Of a stretch of DNA of 64,000 nucleotides, positions 42,964 through 52,588 are shown in pieces. This stretch comes from Polynucleobacter sp. MG-6-Vaara-E2. Its GTDB lineage: Bacteria; Pseudomonadota; Gammaproteobacteria; Burkholderiales; Burkholderiaceae. The stretch's first letter is position 1; the number at the start of each line of letters is the position of its first letter. Below the pieces are notes generated by a model. It did not search any database. It was not told the DNA's origin and saw only the letters and a list, made by a program, of their open reading frames with translations. The stretch lies in assembly GCF_018687695.1 (NCBI RefSeq), contig NZ_CP061303.1:992001-1056000 (forward strand). The letters are read 5' to 3'. A program made the position numbers and the translations under genes.

Positions 42964-43900
42964 AACTCATTAGGCGCTCATGGCGACGCTCAAGTAATGC
43001 ATCAATCTTCATGCCATCAAATGTTTTGATCGATTCAGAAAGAGCTTTGCGCATATTGCTCATCATGACGTCGTAATCACGATGCGCACCACCTATAGGC
43101 TCAGCAACAATCTTATCGATCAGACCGAGAGCCTTTAGGCGCTGAGCAGTCAGGCCAAGCTGTTCTGCAGCCTCAGAGGCCTTATCAGCTGTTTTCCAAA
43201 GGATAGAAGCACAGCCCTCTGGAGAGATCACCGAATACGTAGAGTTCTGCAACATAAGGACAACATCGCCCATAGCGATAGCCAAAGCACCGCCAGAGCC
43301 ACCCTCACCAATAATCGTAGCAATGATCGGCACTTCTAGTTCAGCTTGAACATAAAGGTTACGGCCAATCGCTTCGGATTGATTACGCTCTTCTGCATCG
43401 ATCCCTGGGAATGCGCCTGGTGTGTCAACAAAGGTAAACACTGGAATGCCAAACTTTTCTGCAAGGCGCATTAAGCGCATCGCTTTGCGATAGCCCTCAG
43501 GACGACTCATACCAAAATTACGTAATGCGCGCTCTTTAGTGTCGCGGCCCTTTTGATGACCAATCACCATGCAGGGTTGATCATCAAAACGGGCTAAGCC
43601 ACCAATGATGGATTGATCATCGGCAAAAGTACGATCACCGTGTAATTCATGGAAATCGGTGAATAAGGCACCAACATAATCTAGGGTGTATGGACGCTGT
43701 GGATGACGCGCAACTTGGGACACCTGCCATGGAGTCAAGTTGGCATAAACATCTTTAGTGAGTTGAAGACTCTTTTCAGAAAGCGTTTTGATCTCATCGG
43801 AAATATCTACCGATGATTCATCTTGTACAAAACGCAGCTCTTCAATCTTTGAATCTAATTCGGCGATTTGCTGCTCAAAATCCAGGAAAGTCGTTTTCAT
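42929..43900 (-). CDS. accA: Acetyl-CoA carboxylase carboxyltransferase alpha subunit
   Basis: A 323-aa AccA, which with AccD transfers CO2 from carboxybiotin to acetyl-CoA in fatty acid synthesis. The N-terminal coiled coil (FLDFEQQIAELDSKIEELR) precedes the crotonase-like core with FVDTPGAFPGIDAEERNQSEAI and GEGGSGGALAIAMGD. The length equals that of E. coli AccA. It overlaps tilS and lies 9 bp after a DNA glycosylase gene. Confidence 0.96.
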   Translation of the reverse strand: MKTTFLDFEQQIAELDSKIEELRFVQDESSVDISDEIKTLSEKSLQLTKDVYANLTPWQVSQVARHPQRPYTLDYVGALFTDFHELHGDRTFADDQSIIGGLARFDDQPCMVIGHQKGRDTKERALRNFGMSRPEGYRKAMRLMRLAEKFGIPVFTFVDTPGAFPGIDAEERNQSEAIGRNLYVQAELEVPIIATIIGEGGSGGALAIAMGDVVLMLQNSTYSVISPEGCASILWKTADKASEAAEQLGLTAQRLKALGLIDKIVAEPIGGAHRDYDVMMSNMRKALSESIKTFDGMKIDALLERRHERLMSYGKFKEITAKS

Positions 43901-43909
43901 AGTCTGATT

Positions 43910-44581
43910 TTAATATTCGACTGGGATGGGGTCGATACTTCTCCACATATACCAAGTGGCAACCGTACGCCATGGGGCCCAATTGGCTGCCACTTCCCTC
44001 GCCTCATGACGGCTAACAGGCTCGCCACTGAAGTAATTAAGGGAAATCGCCTTAATTAGACCAACATCATCTAGCGGGAGGATATTAGGGCGAACCATAT
44101 TAAAAATGAGGAACATTTCGGCAGTCCAGCGGCCAATTCCCCGAATTGAGCTTAATTCTTTAATAACACTCTCATCGTCCATGTCTTTCCACTGATTAGC
44201 GTGCAAACGACCAGAATCAAAGTGATCCGCTAAATCACGAATGTACTCAACTTTGCGGCCAGACAATCCAGCGGCTCGAAGTTCTTCAACAGTGAGCGCC
44301 AAGATATTTTTTGGGTTTACTTTTTTCTTACTGGCTAGGAGTACACGATCCCACACTGTTTGCGCAGCTGCAACTGAAATTTGTTGACCAACAATCGCTC
44401 TGGCTAAAGTAGTAAATGCATCACCACGCGTCACTAAAAAACCAGATCCGCATTTAGGAATGAGCTTCTTGAGAATGCGGTCATGCTTCATCAACTCTTG
44501 ACAAGCCTGCTCCCAATAATCAGGGGCTACCTCTTGAAGGATAGATTCTTCTTTTACAGCTGACACTATGCTCTTCGCCAT
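43910..44581 (-). CDS. DNA-3-methyladenine glycosylase (AlkA-type, HhH-GPD)
   Basis: A 223-aa HhH-GPD glycosylase for alkylated bases. The helix-hairpin-helix is LSSIRGIGRWTAEMFLIF, and the catalytic Asp is in LPLDDVGLIKAI. It has no iron-sulfur cysteines. Shorter than E. coli AlkA (282 aa), it resembles the Mag/AlkA-core type. It overlaps cysS by 16 bp. Confidence 0.88.
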   Translation of the reverse strand: MAKSIVSAVKEESILQEVAPDYWEQACQELMKHDRILKKLIPKCGSGFLVTRGDAFTTLARAIVGQQISVAAAQTVWDRVLLASKKKVNPKNILALTVEELRAAGLSGRKVEYIRDLADHFDSGRLHANQWKDMDDESVIKELSSIRGIGRWTAEMFLIFNMVRPNILPLDDVGLIKAISLNYFSGEPVSRHEAREVAANWAPWRTVATWYMWRSIDPIPVEY

Positions 44582-45987
44582 TCGGTAATACCGCCAGGTT
44601 TATCTTCTAAAACCACACCCTGTTCAAGCAATGTTTTGCGAATGAGGTCCGCTTTAGCAAAATCTTTAGCTTGTTTGGCAGCAACGCGTGCGGCAATTTG
44701 ATCTTCAATTTGTGCAGGACTCAAACCAGCTTGACCCTTAGACCCTGATTGCAAGAAAGCGGTAGGATCTCTTTGCAAGAAATCAAGCACTCCACCTAAG
44801 GACTTCAGGGTACCTGCAAGTAACTGCTTTTCTTCGCCTTGTGCACGATTGACTTCACTAGCCAAATCAAACAAGACGGCAATCGCCTCAGGCGTATTGA
44901 AATCATCATTCATTGCATCAGCAAAGCGCTTGGCCCAAGGATTATTCACATCAAGGGTAAGGTTCGCAGAATGTGCTGCTTGCGACAATGCGGTATATAA
45001 CCTAACCAATCCAGCGCGCGCCTCTTCTAGTTGCGCATCGCTATAGTTAATTGGGCTTCGGTAATGCGCCTTGAGCATAAAGAAACGCAATACCTCAGCA
45101 TCAAAACTCTTCAATACATCCCGAATTAAGAAGAAGTTACCCAAAGACTTAGACATCTTCTCTTCGTTAACCCGGATGTGGCCGTTGTGCATCCAGTAAT
45201 TTACAAAGGGGGCGTCATCCTCTTTGCGGTTTTGCCCATACATAGCGCCCTCGCTTTGCGCGATTTCATTTTCGTGATGTGGGAATTGCAAATCAGCCCC
45301 ACCACCATGAATATCAAAATGCTCGCCAAGTAAGTCACAGGACATAGCCGAGCACTCGATATGCCAACCAGGGCGACCTTCACCCCATGGTGAGCTCCAA
45401 CGCGTATCTGCCGGCTCTTCGGGCTTGGCGCTCTTCCAGAGCACAAAGTCGAGTGGATCTCGCTTGCCGCCACCTACAGCAACGCGCTCGCCTGCATTCA
45501 GTTCATCCAGTGTTTTGCCGGAGAGCTGACCATAACGTGGCAATAACCGCACTGCAAAATTGACATCGCCATCTTCAGCTTGATAAGCCAATTCATGCTC
45601 GATAAGCTTGCCAATCATGCCCTGCATCTGTTTGATGTAGTCAGTAGCGCGCGGCTCTTGATCTGGATGCATGAGACCCAATTCATCGGAGTCGGCGTGC
45701 ATTGCATCAATAAAGCGATTCGTTAAGACTGAAATTGGTTCGCCATTCTCGATAGCGCGATTGATGATTTTATCGTCAATATCAGTGATATTGCGCACAT
45801 AAAGAACCTCATAGCCACTGGATCTTAGCCAGCGAACCACCATATCAAATACGATCATGACCCTGGCATGACCAATATGGCAAAAATCGTAGACAGTCAT
45901 GCCGCAGACATACATCTTCACCTTGCCCGGTACGATGGGCTTAAAAACCTGTTTTGAACGGCTAAGAGTGTTATAGATTTGCAGCAT
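44566..45987 (-). CDS. cysS: Cysteinyl-tRNA synthetase
   Basis: A 473-aa class I synthetase. Residues 1-12 (MLQIYNTLSRSK) are the usual CysRS start. The zinc ligand C28 precedes CHIGHARVMIVFD (HIGH motif), with HHENEIAQSEG and EEKMSKSLGNFF (KMSKS) later. I use ATG 45985-45987; the frame extends seven codons upstream to a TTG without a ribosome site. Divergent from the TPR lipoprotein gene. Confidence 0.95.
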   Translation of the reverse strand: MLQIYNTLSRSKQVFKPIVPGKVKMYVCGMTVYDFCHIGHARVMIVFDMVVRWLRSSGYEVLYVRNITDIDDKIINRAIENGEPISVLTNRFIDAMHADSDELGLMHPDQEPRATDYIKQMQGMIGKLIEHELAYQAEDGDVNFAVRLLPRYGQLSGKTLDELNAGERVAVGGGKRDPLDFVLWKSAKPEEPADTRWSSPWGEGRPGWHIECSAMSCDLLGEHFDIHGGGADLQFPHHENEIAQSEGAMYGQNRKEDDAPFVNYWMHNGHIRVNEEKMSKSLGNFFLIRDVLKSFDAEVLRFFMLKAHYRSPINYSDAQLEEARAGLVRLYTALSQAAHSANLTLDVNNPWAKRFADAMNDDFNTPEAIAVLFDLASEVNRAQGEEKQLLAGTLKSLGGVLDFLQRDPTAFLQSGSKGQAGLSPAQIEDQIAARVAAKQAKDFAKADLIRKTLLEQGVVLEDKPGGITEWRRA

Positions 45988-46047
45988 AGGGCTATAAAGG
46001 TGAGGCAAGTAGCGCCAATTTGTTAGACTGAGCGCTGAGTATATCGA

Positions 46048-46929
46048 ATGAGCCAGTTTTTTACCCCTTCCCTTATGTTTGCAACCCTTAAAGCGCCGAT
46101 CCCCATACTTTTTACGGCATTAGCCGTTGTCTCTAGCCTCTTACTAGTGACTGGGTGTAGCACCCCTGCTCAACAGCTAGCAAATGCTGAAATCGCTGCG
46201 GCTAACAAACAAGCGGCAAGCTCACCTCAAGCACAAACGCAAGCCTACTTGGGAAGTTATGGGCCAACCGATCCCCCAAGACTCTCTACCGATGCCCCAT
46301 ACAACCCTCTCAATCCGGAACTATCTGAGACTGTTGGCGTTCCATTCTTATCCTTCTTGATCATTGAACCAGATCCAGTCACTAAGAATGCGGTGCCATC
46401 GGATGTAGAAAAATTAGTCAAGGCACGTAAATATCAAGATGCGATTGATCTAATTAATACCAAGCTCAAAAAGACGCCACGCAATGTACAACTACGTTAC
46501 GTTAAAGCGCGCTTGCAAATTGAATTGCGTGATTTTGGTAACGCCAAAAAAACTTTAATTGAAATTACTCAACAATTTCCAGAGCTACCTGAGCCCTATA
46601 ACAACCTGGCGGCAATTGCAGCCAATCAAGATCAGTGGATTGAAGCGCGTGACTATTTAGAGCTTGCCCTCAAACTACGTCCCAGCTACAGCTCTGCCGC
46701 CGCTAATTTAGGCGAAGTCTATGTCCGATTGGGTGTCAAGGCCTATGAAGAGGCTGCAGCCAATACCCAGCTCAATCAACGTCTATATACCAATCGCGCT
46801 AAATATCTTCTGAATTTATTAAAGCCTCAATCTAAAGGCTCTAATTCCAATCCTGCTTTAAGCAATCCATCCACTAACCCCTCTGAAGGTAAATCCAATA
46901 ATGGCGAAGGTACTACTAAAAACGAATAA
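46048..46929 (+). CDS. TPR-repeat lipoprotein
   Basis: A 293-aa lipoprotein. The hydrophobic stretch ends in the lipobox LVTGC (Cys37, or Cys28 from the second ATG at 46075). About residues 110-235 form TPR-like helical pairs (ARKYQDAIDLINTKLKKTPRNVQLRY, PEPYNNLAAIAANQDQWIEARDYLELALKLRPSY), probably for protein-protein contacts at the envelope. The tail is Asn/Ser-rich and disordered. The 3' end overlaps ppiB by 29 bp. Confidence 0.85.
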   Translation: MSQFFTPSLMFATLKAPIPILFTALAVVSSLLLVTGCSTPAQQLANAEIAAANKQAASSPQAQTQAYLGSYGPTDPPRLSTDAPYNPLNPELSETVGVPFLSFLIIEPDPVTKNAVPSDVEKLVKARKYQDAIDLINTKLKKTPRNVQLRYVKARLQIELRDFGNAKKTLIEITQQFPELPEPYNNLAAIAANQDQWIEARDYLELALKLRPSYSSAAANLGEVYVRLGVKAYEEAAANTQLNQRLYTNRAKYLLNLLKPQSKGSNSNPALSNPSTNPSEGKSNNGEGTTKNE

Positions 46930-47404
46930 GGGTGAAATCACCTTAACTCTCGATGCTGCGAAGGCGCCTAAGAGTGTTGAAAACTTTTTACAATACGTGA
47001 AGAGCGGCCACTACGACGGCACGATCTTTCACCGCGTGATTAACAATTTCATGATCCAAGGCGGCGGCATGACTGCCGGAATGAAACAAAAACCTACCGG
47101 CGCTGAAATTGAAAACGAAGCAAATAACGGACTCAAGAATGAGCGTGGCACGATTGCAATGGCTCGCACCAGCGATCCCCATTCTGCAACTGCGCAGTTT
47201 TTCATTAACGTTAATGACAACGATTTCTTGAACCATACTGCACCAAACGCTCAAGGCTGGGGCTATGCTGTATTTGGGAAAGTGACAGATGGTATGGATG
47301 TGGTTGATACCATTCGCAAAGTGAAGACTGGCAATTCTGGCTTTCATCAAGACGTTCCAGAAGAAGATGTAGTCATTGAGAAGGCTTCCGTCCTCGAGGA
47401 ATGA
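46901..47404 (+). CDS. ppiB: Cyclophilin peptidyl-prolyl isomerase B
   Basis: A 167-aa cytosolic cyclophilin without signal peptide. The active-site sequence FHRVINNFMIQGGG, then AMARTSDPHSATAQFFIN, and the WGYAVFGKVTDGMDVVD segment match PpiB. Its ATG lies within the end of the TPR gene, and the stop overlaps the lpxH start by 4 bp (ATGA). Confidence 0.95.
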   Translation: MAKVLLKTNKGEITLTLDAAKAPKSVENFLQYVKSGHYDGTIFHRVINNFMIQGGGMTAGMKQKPTGAEIENEANNGLKNERGTIAMARTSDPHSATAQFFINVNDNDFLNHTAPNAQGWGYAVFGKVTDGMDVVDTIRKVKTGNSGFHQDVPEEDVVIEKASVLEE

Positions 47405-48192
47405 TCCCTCAGCACGCGAGCGCACTGCTCATCTCAGATCTTCACCTGACGCCGTCAATGCCCTTGACGGCGCAGCGCTTTTTTGACTTCTGTGAAAAAG
47501 ATGTCTCGCAAGTAGAGGCGGTCTTCATCCTAGGTGATTTATTTGAATATTGGGTTGGCGATGACGCTGCATCCCAATCCCCTTTTCTGCAAGAAGTAAA
47601 AAGCGCTCTTGCGAACCTCTCCACCAAAACCAAAACGTATTACCTTCACGGTAACCGGGATTTCTTAGTTGGCTCGTCATTCTTGAAGAAGACTGGCATG
47701 ACAGTCCTAGTAGATCCATCTCTTGTGAAGATTGCTGGCCATCAATATTTGCTTGCTCATGGTGATGCACTCTGTACAGCCGATGTGGGTTATCAAGTAT
47801 TTCGAACCTGGACCAGAAAGCGTTGGGTTCAAAAGCTCTTTCTAGCTTTTCCCATCGCTTGGCGCCGTGCCATCGCAAATCATTTACGCGCTAACAGTCA
47901 TGCTCAGTATCAACGCAACGCTAAGATCTCCTATCGGCAGAATCAAATCAAGGCCAATGTAACACTTGACGCCTGCGCAGCCAGCCTCAGAAGCCATGCT
48001 TGCGATAAGTTGATTCATGGGCACACCCATCTTCCCGCACACCACCAAGAATCCTCAGGTGAGCAAATATGGCAACGCTGGGTATTATCTGATTGGGACT
48101 TAGATCACCCTGAAGGTGCGCGCCCGCGAGCGAACGCACTTCTGATAAATGATCAGGGCGTCCGTTCTATTGATTTAATTAAGGTTTGCTAA
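47401..48192 (+). CDS. lpxH: UDP-2,3-diacylglucosamine diphosphatase
   Basis: A 263-aa calcineurin-like phosphoesterase of lipid A synthesis, hydrolysing UDP-2,3-diacylglucosamine to lipid X. Metal motifs appear in order: SDLHL, GDLFEYWVGDD, GNRDF, HGDALC and HGHTH. It is coupled to ppiB by a 4-bp overlap. Confidence 0.93.
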   Translation: MIPQHASALLISDLHLTPSMPLTAQRFFDFCEKDVSQVEAVFILGDLFEYWVGDDAASQSPFLQEVKSALANLSTKTKTYYLHGNRDFLVGSSFLKKTGMTVLVDPSLVKIAGHQYLLAHGDALCTADVGYQVFRTWTRKRWVQKLFLAFPIAWRRAIANHLRANSHAQYQRNAKISYRQNQIKANVTLDACAASLRSHACDKLIHGHTHLPAHHQESSGEQIWQRWVLSDWDLDHPEGARPRANALLINDQGVRSIDLIKVC

Positions 48193-48206
48193 AGCCTAGA
48201 TAAAGT

Positions 48207-48995
48207 TCAAGAAGCTGAGTATTTGGAGAGGCACTGCACCATCTGAGCGTAGATGCGTGGATTAGCGGCCATCACTTCACCGCTTTTCAAAAATCCTTCT
48301 TCACCACGGTAGTTTCCAATCAAGCCACCTGCCTCAGTAATGAGCAAGGCACCTGCCGCCATATCCCATGGCTTGAGATCACTCTCAAAAAAACCATCGT
48401 AACGACCGGCTGCAACATAAGCCAAATCCAACGAAGCCGCACCGGGACGACGCAAGCCTGCGCATTGACGGCTCATCTCGCTAAAGATCTTGAGATACTT
48501 CTCTAAGTCTTGATCTTCGCGATAAGGAAAGCCAGTGCCGATTAAAGAATTCGCTAAACGATCTTGTGAACCAACGCGCAAACGACGGCGATCTAAATAG
48601 GCGCCAGCACCACGCGTGGCAGTAAAGAGTTCATCACGAGTTGGGTCGTAAACAACTGCCTGTTGAATCACGCCATTGACTGCCAATGCAATTGAGACTG
48701 CATATTGCGGAAAGCCATGAATGAAGTTGGTTGTGCCATCTAATGGATCAATAATCCATACATTCTCTGCATCGGTATTGTGTTCGCCTGTTTCTTCAGC
48801 CAAAAATCCATGGGTTGGATAAGCTTCACTCAGGGTTTCGATGATGGCCGCTTCTGCGGCTTTGTCCACCTCAGTCACAAAATCATTGTGCTGTTTGCGA
48901 TCAACCTGTAGACGTTCTAAATTGAGAGAAGCGCGATTTATCACGGTTCCAGCACGACGGGCGGCCTTGATGGCCACATTTAACATGGGATGCAT
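48207..48995 (-). CDS. suhB: Inositol-1-monophosphatase family protein SuhB
   Basis: A 262-aa Mg-dependent phosphatase. The signature WIIDPLDGTTNFIHG, the upstream EETGEH and the C-terminal PWDMAAGALLITEAGG are all present. SuhB also acts with Nus factors in rRNA antitermination. I start at MHPMLNVAIKAARRAG (ATG 48993-48995); the longer frame adds 20 uncharacteristic residues. Divergent from trmJ and convergent with lpxH. Confidence 0.92.
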   Translation of the reverse strand: MHPMLNVAIKAARRAGTVINRASLNLERLQVDRKQHNDFVTEVDKAAEAAIIETLSEAYPTHGFLAEETGEHNTDAENVWIIDPLDGTTNFIHGFPQYAVSIALAVNGVIQQAVVYDPTRDELFTATRGAGAYLDRRRLRVGSQDRLANSLIGTGFPYREDQDLEKYLKIFSEMSRQCAGLRRPGAASLDLAYVAAGRYDGFFESDLKPWDMAAGALLITEAGGLIGNYRGEEGFLKSGEVMAANPRIYAQMVQCLSKYSAS

Positions 48996-49122
48996 AGTAT
49001 TGATGGACAAATTAAATAAGAACGAGCCTGTGATATTGCCCAAACTGCATGACAATACGAGGCTAATACCCTGATTCTAAACGATTTGCATTTTGTACTT
49101 GATACTCGCTAGCTAGAAACCC

Positions 49123-49869
49123 ATGAATAACGATCAAGCTCACCTACTTCGCTGGGTTCTTGTAGAAACAAGCCATCCCGGTAATGTGGGTTCAGCAGCG
49201 CGCGCCCTCAAAACCATGGGCTTTAATGACCTACGTCTGATCAAGCCCAAAATCAGCGGAATGACTACTCAGCCTGAAGCTATTGCCCTCGCTAGTGGTG
49301 CTACTGACCTTCTCGAGGCAGCAATAGAATCAGACTCATTAGATAGCGCTGTACAAGGTTGCTCATTGGTGCTGGGCTTAACCAGCCGTGAACGTGAATT
49401 TGGACCACCGGCTTTAGATTGGAAGTCAGCCCGCCAGCTCATTGCTCAAATCGTGCAGAACAAGGGCAAGGTCGCCCTCGTTTTTGGCCCCGAGAGAACT
49501 GGCCTTGAGAATCACCATCTTTCCCTTTGCACCCATCGCGTGTGGCTGGACGCCAATCCAGACTACCCTTCCTTAAATCTTGCGCAAGCCCTCATGGTCT
49601 GTGCGTTTAGCCTCAGAGAGACGCTTTCAGAGGGCAAATCAATGAATCTAAACCCTCGTGCCGAATCATCGGACCTTGCCGATCCAGCAGCAGTGGCTGC
49701 CATGCTAAGTCACTGGCGTGAGGGCTTAGAAGCCATAGGCTATCTAGATCCTGCCAACCCCAAGAAACTGATGCCACGCCTAGAGGCCTTATTTGCTCGT
49801 AGTCACCTTCATAAGGAGGAGATTGACCTGTTACGTGGCATTGCAAAACAGATGCTCCTGAGAAAATAA
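49123..49869 (+). CDS. trmJ: tRNA (Cm32/Um32) methyltransferase TrmJ
   Basis: A 248-aa SpoU-type methyltransferase. The N-terminal WVLVETSHPGNVGSAARALKTMG, the central LVFGPERTGLENHHL and PDYPSLNLAQALMVCAF form the trefoil-knot SAM site. The C-terminal extension is the TrmJ helical tail. It precedes cysE by 23 bp in the same direction. Confidence 0.93.
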   Translation: MNNDQAHLLRWVLVETSHPGNVGSAARALKTMGFNDLRLIKPKISGMTTQPEAIALASGATDLLEAAIESDSLDSAVQGCSLVLGLTSREREFGPPALDWKSARQLIAQIVQNKGKVALVFGPERTGLENHHLSLCTHRVWLDANPDYPSLNLAQALMVCAFSLRETLSEGKSMNLNPRAESSDLADPAAVAAMLSHWREGLEAIGYLDPANPKKLMPRLEALFARSHLHKEEIDLLRGIAKQMLLRK

Positions 49870-49892
49870 GCCAGCCCCGTTAAAATCTCATA

Positions 49893-50651
49893 ATGTTTAA
49901 TTCCCTCTTCGACCAAGTCGACTCCATCATCGTTCGAGATCCTGCCGCAAGAAATCGCCTTGAGGTGATTACCTGCTATCAAGGCTTACATGCGGTTTGG
50001 TTTCATCGCCTCTCCCACTTCCTATGGAACCTGGGATTGAAGTGGATCGCTCGCGTACTTTCAATGGTGTCGCGCTTTATTACCGGAATAGAAATTCATC
50101 CGGGAGCAAAAATTGGTCGTCGCGTTTTTTTAGATCATGGTCTTGGGATTGTGATTGGCGAGACCACTGAAATTGGGGATGATTGCACGATCTACCAGGG
50201 TGTGACCTTAGGTGGTACGTCACTCTACAAAGGTGTTAAGCGTCACCCCACTCTTGGTAAAGGGGTTGTAATCAGCGCCGGCGCAAAAGTACTTGGTGGC
50301 TTTACGGTTGGTGATGGCGCACGCGTTGGTTCCAATGCAGTAGTCCTAAAAGAAATCCCCCCAGGCGCAACAGCGGTTGGCATACCTGCGCGCATTCTGC
50401 ATCCAGACTTGCCTCAAAGTGCTGACAGTAAAACCAAAGAATATTTTTCTGCTTATGGTGTAACGCCAAATGTTGATGATCCTGTGTCTATGGCATTGAA
50501 AGGCTTAATTGATGCGACCATCGAGCAAGAAGCCAAAATTGCTCAGCTTGAGAAAGCTCTAGCTAGACTAAGTAATAGCCCAACCGAAACTTTAGGGAGC
50601 AGCGATACCAAGCGTGACCTTGGCGCCATCAAAGAATGGCTTAAGGAATAA
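49893..50651 (+). CDS. cysE: Serine O-acetyltransferase
   Basis: A 252-aa left-handed beta-helix acetyltransferase that begins cysteine synthesis. Hexapeptide repeats run from about residue 70 (IHPGAKIGRRVFLDHGLGIVIGETTEIGDD) to 160. The catalytic His and Asp pair lies in the FLDHGLG segment. The C-terminal 70 residues are a variable helical tail, and the protein lacks the long N-terminal domain of E. coli CysE. Confidence 0.94.
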   Translation: MFNSLFDQVDSIIVRDPAARNRLEVITCYQGLHAVWFHRLSHFLWNLGLKWIARVLSMVSRFITGIEIHPGAKIGRRVFLDHGLGIVIGETTEIGDDCTIYQGVTLGGTSLYKGVKRHPTLGKGVVISAGAKVLGGFTVGDGARVGSNAVVLKEIPPGATAVGIPARILHPDLPQSADSKTKEYFSAYGVTPNVDDPVSMALKGLIDATIEQEAKIAQLEKALARLSNSPTETLGSSDTKRDLGAIKEWLKE

Positions 50652-50661
50652 TTGGAGTGAC

Positions 50662-51291
50662 TTAATGCAAGGTGCGTGGAGCTTGACCTTGCAGCCCTAA
50701 AGCCTGCTCGAGGTAATCTTCCTCATCAGCATCTTCCGAATCTTCATTAGGCATGCCAAAGCTAAAGTTCTCCCCGCCATCGGGGTGTCGATTTTCAATT
50801 TCATCCTCAGTAGCTGCACGCACATCCTCTACTTGCACCCAGAATCGTAAAGCCATGCCAGCCAGCGGATGGTTACCATCCAAAACTACTTGGTTATCTG
50901 CAACATCAGTCACTGTATAAATGAGCGGCTCATCATCGGCATCATCTGAATCATCTGCGGACGCAGAAATATCCTCCGATTCTTCATCAGCATCAGAGTC
51001 TGGAACACCTTCAAATTGCATACCCACTTCAAGAGGCTCTGGAAAGCGCGTCCGGGGCTCAATCTTGAGCAACTCTGGATCGTATTCACCAAAGGCTTCG
51101 TTTGGCTCCAATTGAATGGTTGCTTCGTAGCCAACATCTTGACCGTCTAATAAAGACTCAATCTTAGGAAAAGTACCCTCATAGCCACCATGCAGGTATA
51201 CCATCGGAGAATCTGGCTCCTCGATGACATTGTTCTGTGCATCAGTCAGCTTATAGCGAAGGGATACGATGGTATTTTTTTCAATTTTCAT
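50662..51291 (-). CDS. slyD: SlyD-type FKBP peptidyl-prolyl isomerase with acidic insert
   Basis: A 209-aa FKBP of the SlyD class (flap domain inserted in the FKBP core): MKIEKNTIVSLRYKLTDAQNNVI opens the FKBP fold, then VYLHGGYEGTFPKIESLLDG and GNHPLAGMALRFWVQV close it. Residues 97-122 form an extra Asp/Glu/Ser-rich insert, and the tail is also acidic. It lacks the His-rich metal tail of E. coli SlyD. ATG 51289-51291 is preferred to an upstream ATG six codons earlier by homology. Confidence 0.88.
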   Translation of the reverse strand: MKIEKNTIVSLRYKLTDAQNNVIEEPDSPMVYLHGGYEGTFPKIESLLDGQDVGYEATIQLEPNEAFGEYDPELLKIEPRTRFPEPLEVGMQFEGVPDSDADEESEDISASADDSDDADDEPLIYTVTDVADNQVVLDGNHPLAGMALRFWVQVEDVRAATEDEIENRHPDGGENFSFGMPNEDSEDADEEDYLEQALGLQGQAPRTLH

Positions 51292-51343
51292 GCGCAATTT
51301 GTCGTACATTCGTTTTTAATGAGTTAACACTAGCCTTTACTTT

Positions 51344-52576
51344 ATGACTGCATTTTACTTGAGCAAGCCCTATCAGCCACCCCAAGCCCCTCAAAACCTG
51401 CCCCTAAAGCAGCCTTGGGCATTATTGGGGGGAATCAGCCCCGATCGGTTTATGAAACAGTATTGGCACAAAAAGCCATTGCTTGTCCGGGGCGCTATTC
51501 CAGCCTTTGCGCTCTCAGCCAAAAATGATGAAGTATTAGACAGCCCAATCTCCTATGAAGAAATAGTTCATTTTGCAGGTCAAGAGGAAGTTGAGTCACG
51601 ACTGATTCAATCCAAACCATGGCACTTAGATCATGGTCCATTTACTAACAAATCAATTCCCAAAATAGATAGGTCCGATTGGACCCTACTGCTCCAAGGT
51701 ATGGAAGCCCATCACCCCGCAGCAGCAAAAATACTTTCCTGGTTTCGTTTCATCCCCGATGCGCGTCTAGATGACCTCATGATCAGTATTGCGGGTATTG
51801 GTGGCGGCGTTGGCCCCCACTTTGATTCTTATGATGTTTTTTTAATCCAGATGTCAGGTAGAAGGCAATGGTGTATCTCTGAGCAGAAGGATCTTAGCCT
51901 CAACCCCAATTTACCTTTGAAGATCTTAAAAAACTTCAAACATGAACAAGAATGGATCTTAGAGCCTGGCGACATGCTCTATCTTCCACCTCAAGTGGCT
52001 CATGATGGCATCGCTTTAGATAGCGGTTGTCAAACTTGGTCAGTTGGCTTTCGCTCGCCAAGCTTTAAAGAATTACTCCAAGAAGGTTTATGGCGACTTG
52101 CAGAATCTCTAGAGCAGCTACCCGAGTTAGAAAACAAATTTGCCGACCCACAGCAATTAGCTACCGCCAATGCAGAACAATTGCCAGATGAGCTCATTAA
52201 ACAATTAAAAACTCAGCTTGATACACTGCAACTTCATCAGATTGATCGGTTTTTGCCAGGAATCGCCGCCTATCTATCTGAGCCGAAGCAACAAGCATAT
52301 TTTGATGGGCCTAAGAATTGTCTTTCACCAAAACAGTTTTTACTGAAATTGGCCAAGACTGCCTTACTGCCAAACCCTCAAACACGCATTTTGAGCCTTG
52401 GGAAACAGGTGTTTTGCAATGGTGATAATGTCACCAAGGGTCAGCCACCTTCGGTTGCCGCGGCCTGGAGTACCCTTTCAGCTAATAAGCGGCTGGTCAC
52501 TCAACAACTAAAAAGTATTGATAAAACAAGCCTCTACGAAGCCTACCTGGCAGGCTGGCTAATTTTCGAGGATTAA
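51344..52576 (+). CDS. roxA: Ribosomal protein arginine hydroxylase (RoxA/YcfD type, JmjC)
   Basis: A 410-aa 2-oxoglutarate/Fe(II) oxygenase. The opening GGISPDRFMKQYWHKKPLLVRGAI is highly characteristic of the YcfD group, which hydroxylates Arg of ribosomal protein L16. The iron motif is HFDSYD (HxD) with the distal His in PPQVAHDGIALD. The C-terminal winged-helix region is present. Divergent from the SlyD gene with 52 bp between starts. Confidence 0.9.
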   Translation: MTAFYLSKPYQPPQAPQNLPLKQPWALLGGISPDRFMKQYWHKKPLLVRGAIPAFALSAKNDEVLDSPISYEEIVHFAGQEEVESRLIQSKPWHLDHGPFTNKSIPKIDRSDWTLLLQGMEAHHPAAAKILSWFRFIPDARLDDLMISIAGIGGGVGPHFDSYDVFLIQMSGRRQWCISEQKDLSLNPNLPLKILKNFKHEQEWILEPGDMLYLPPQVAHDGIALDSGCQTWSVGFRSPSFKELLQEGLWRLAESLEQLPELENKFADPQQLATANAEQLPDELIKQLKTQLDTLQLHQIDRFLPGIAAYLSEPKQQAYFDGPKNCLSPKQFLLKLAKTALLPNPQTRILSLGKQVFCNGDNVTKGQPPSVAAAWSTLSANKRLVTQQLKSIDKTSLYEAYLAGWLIFED

Positions 52577-52588
52577 TAAAGGTATGGC

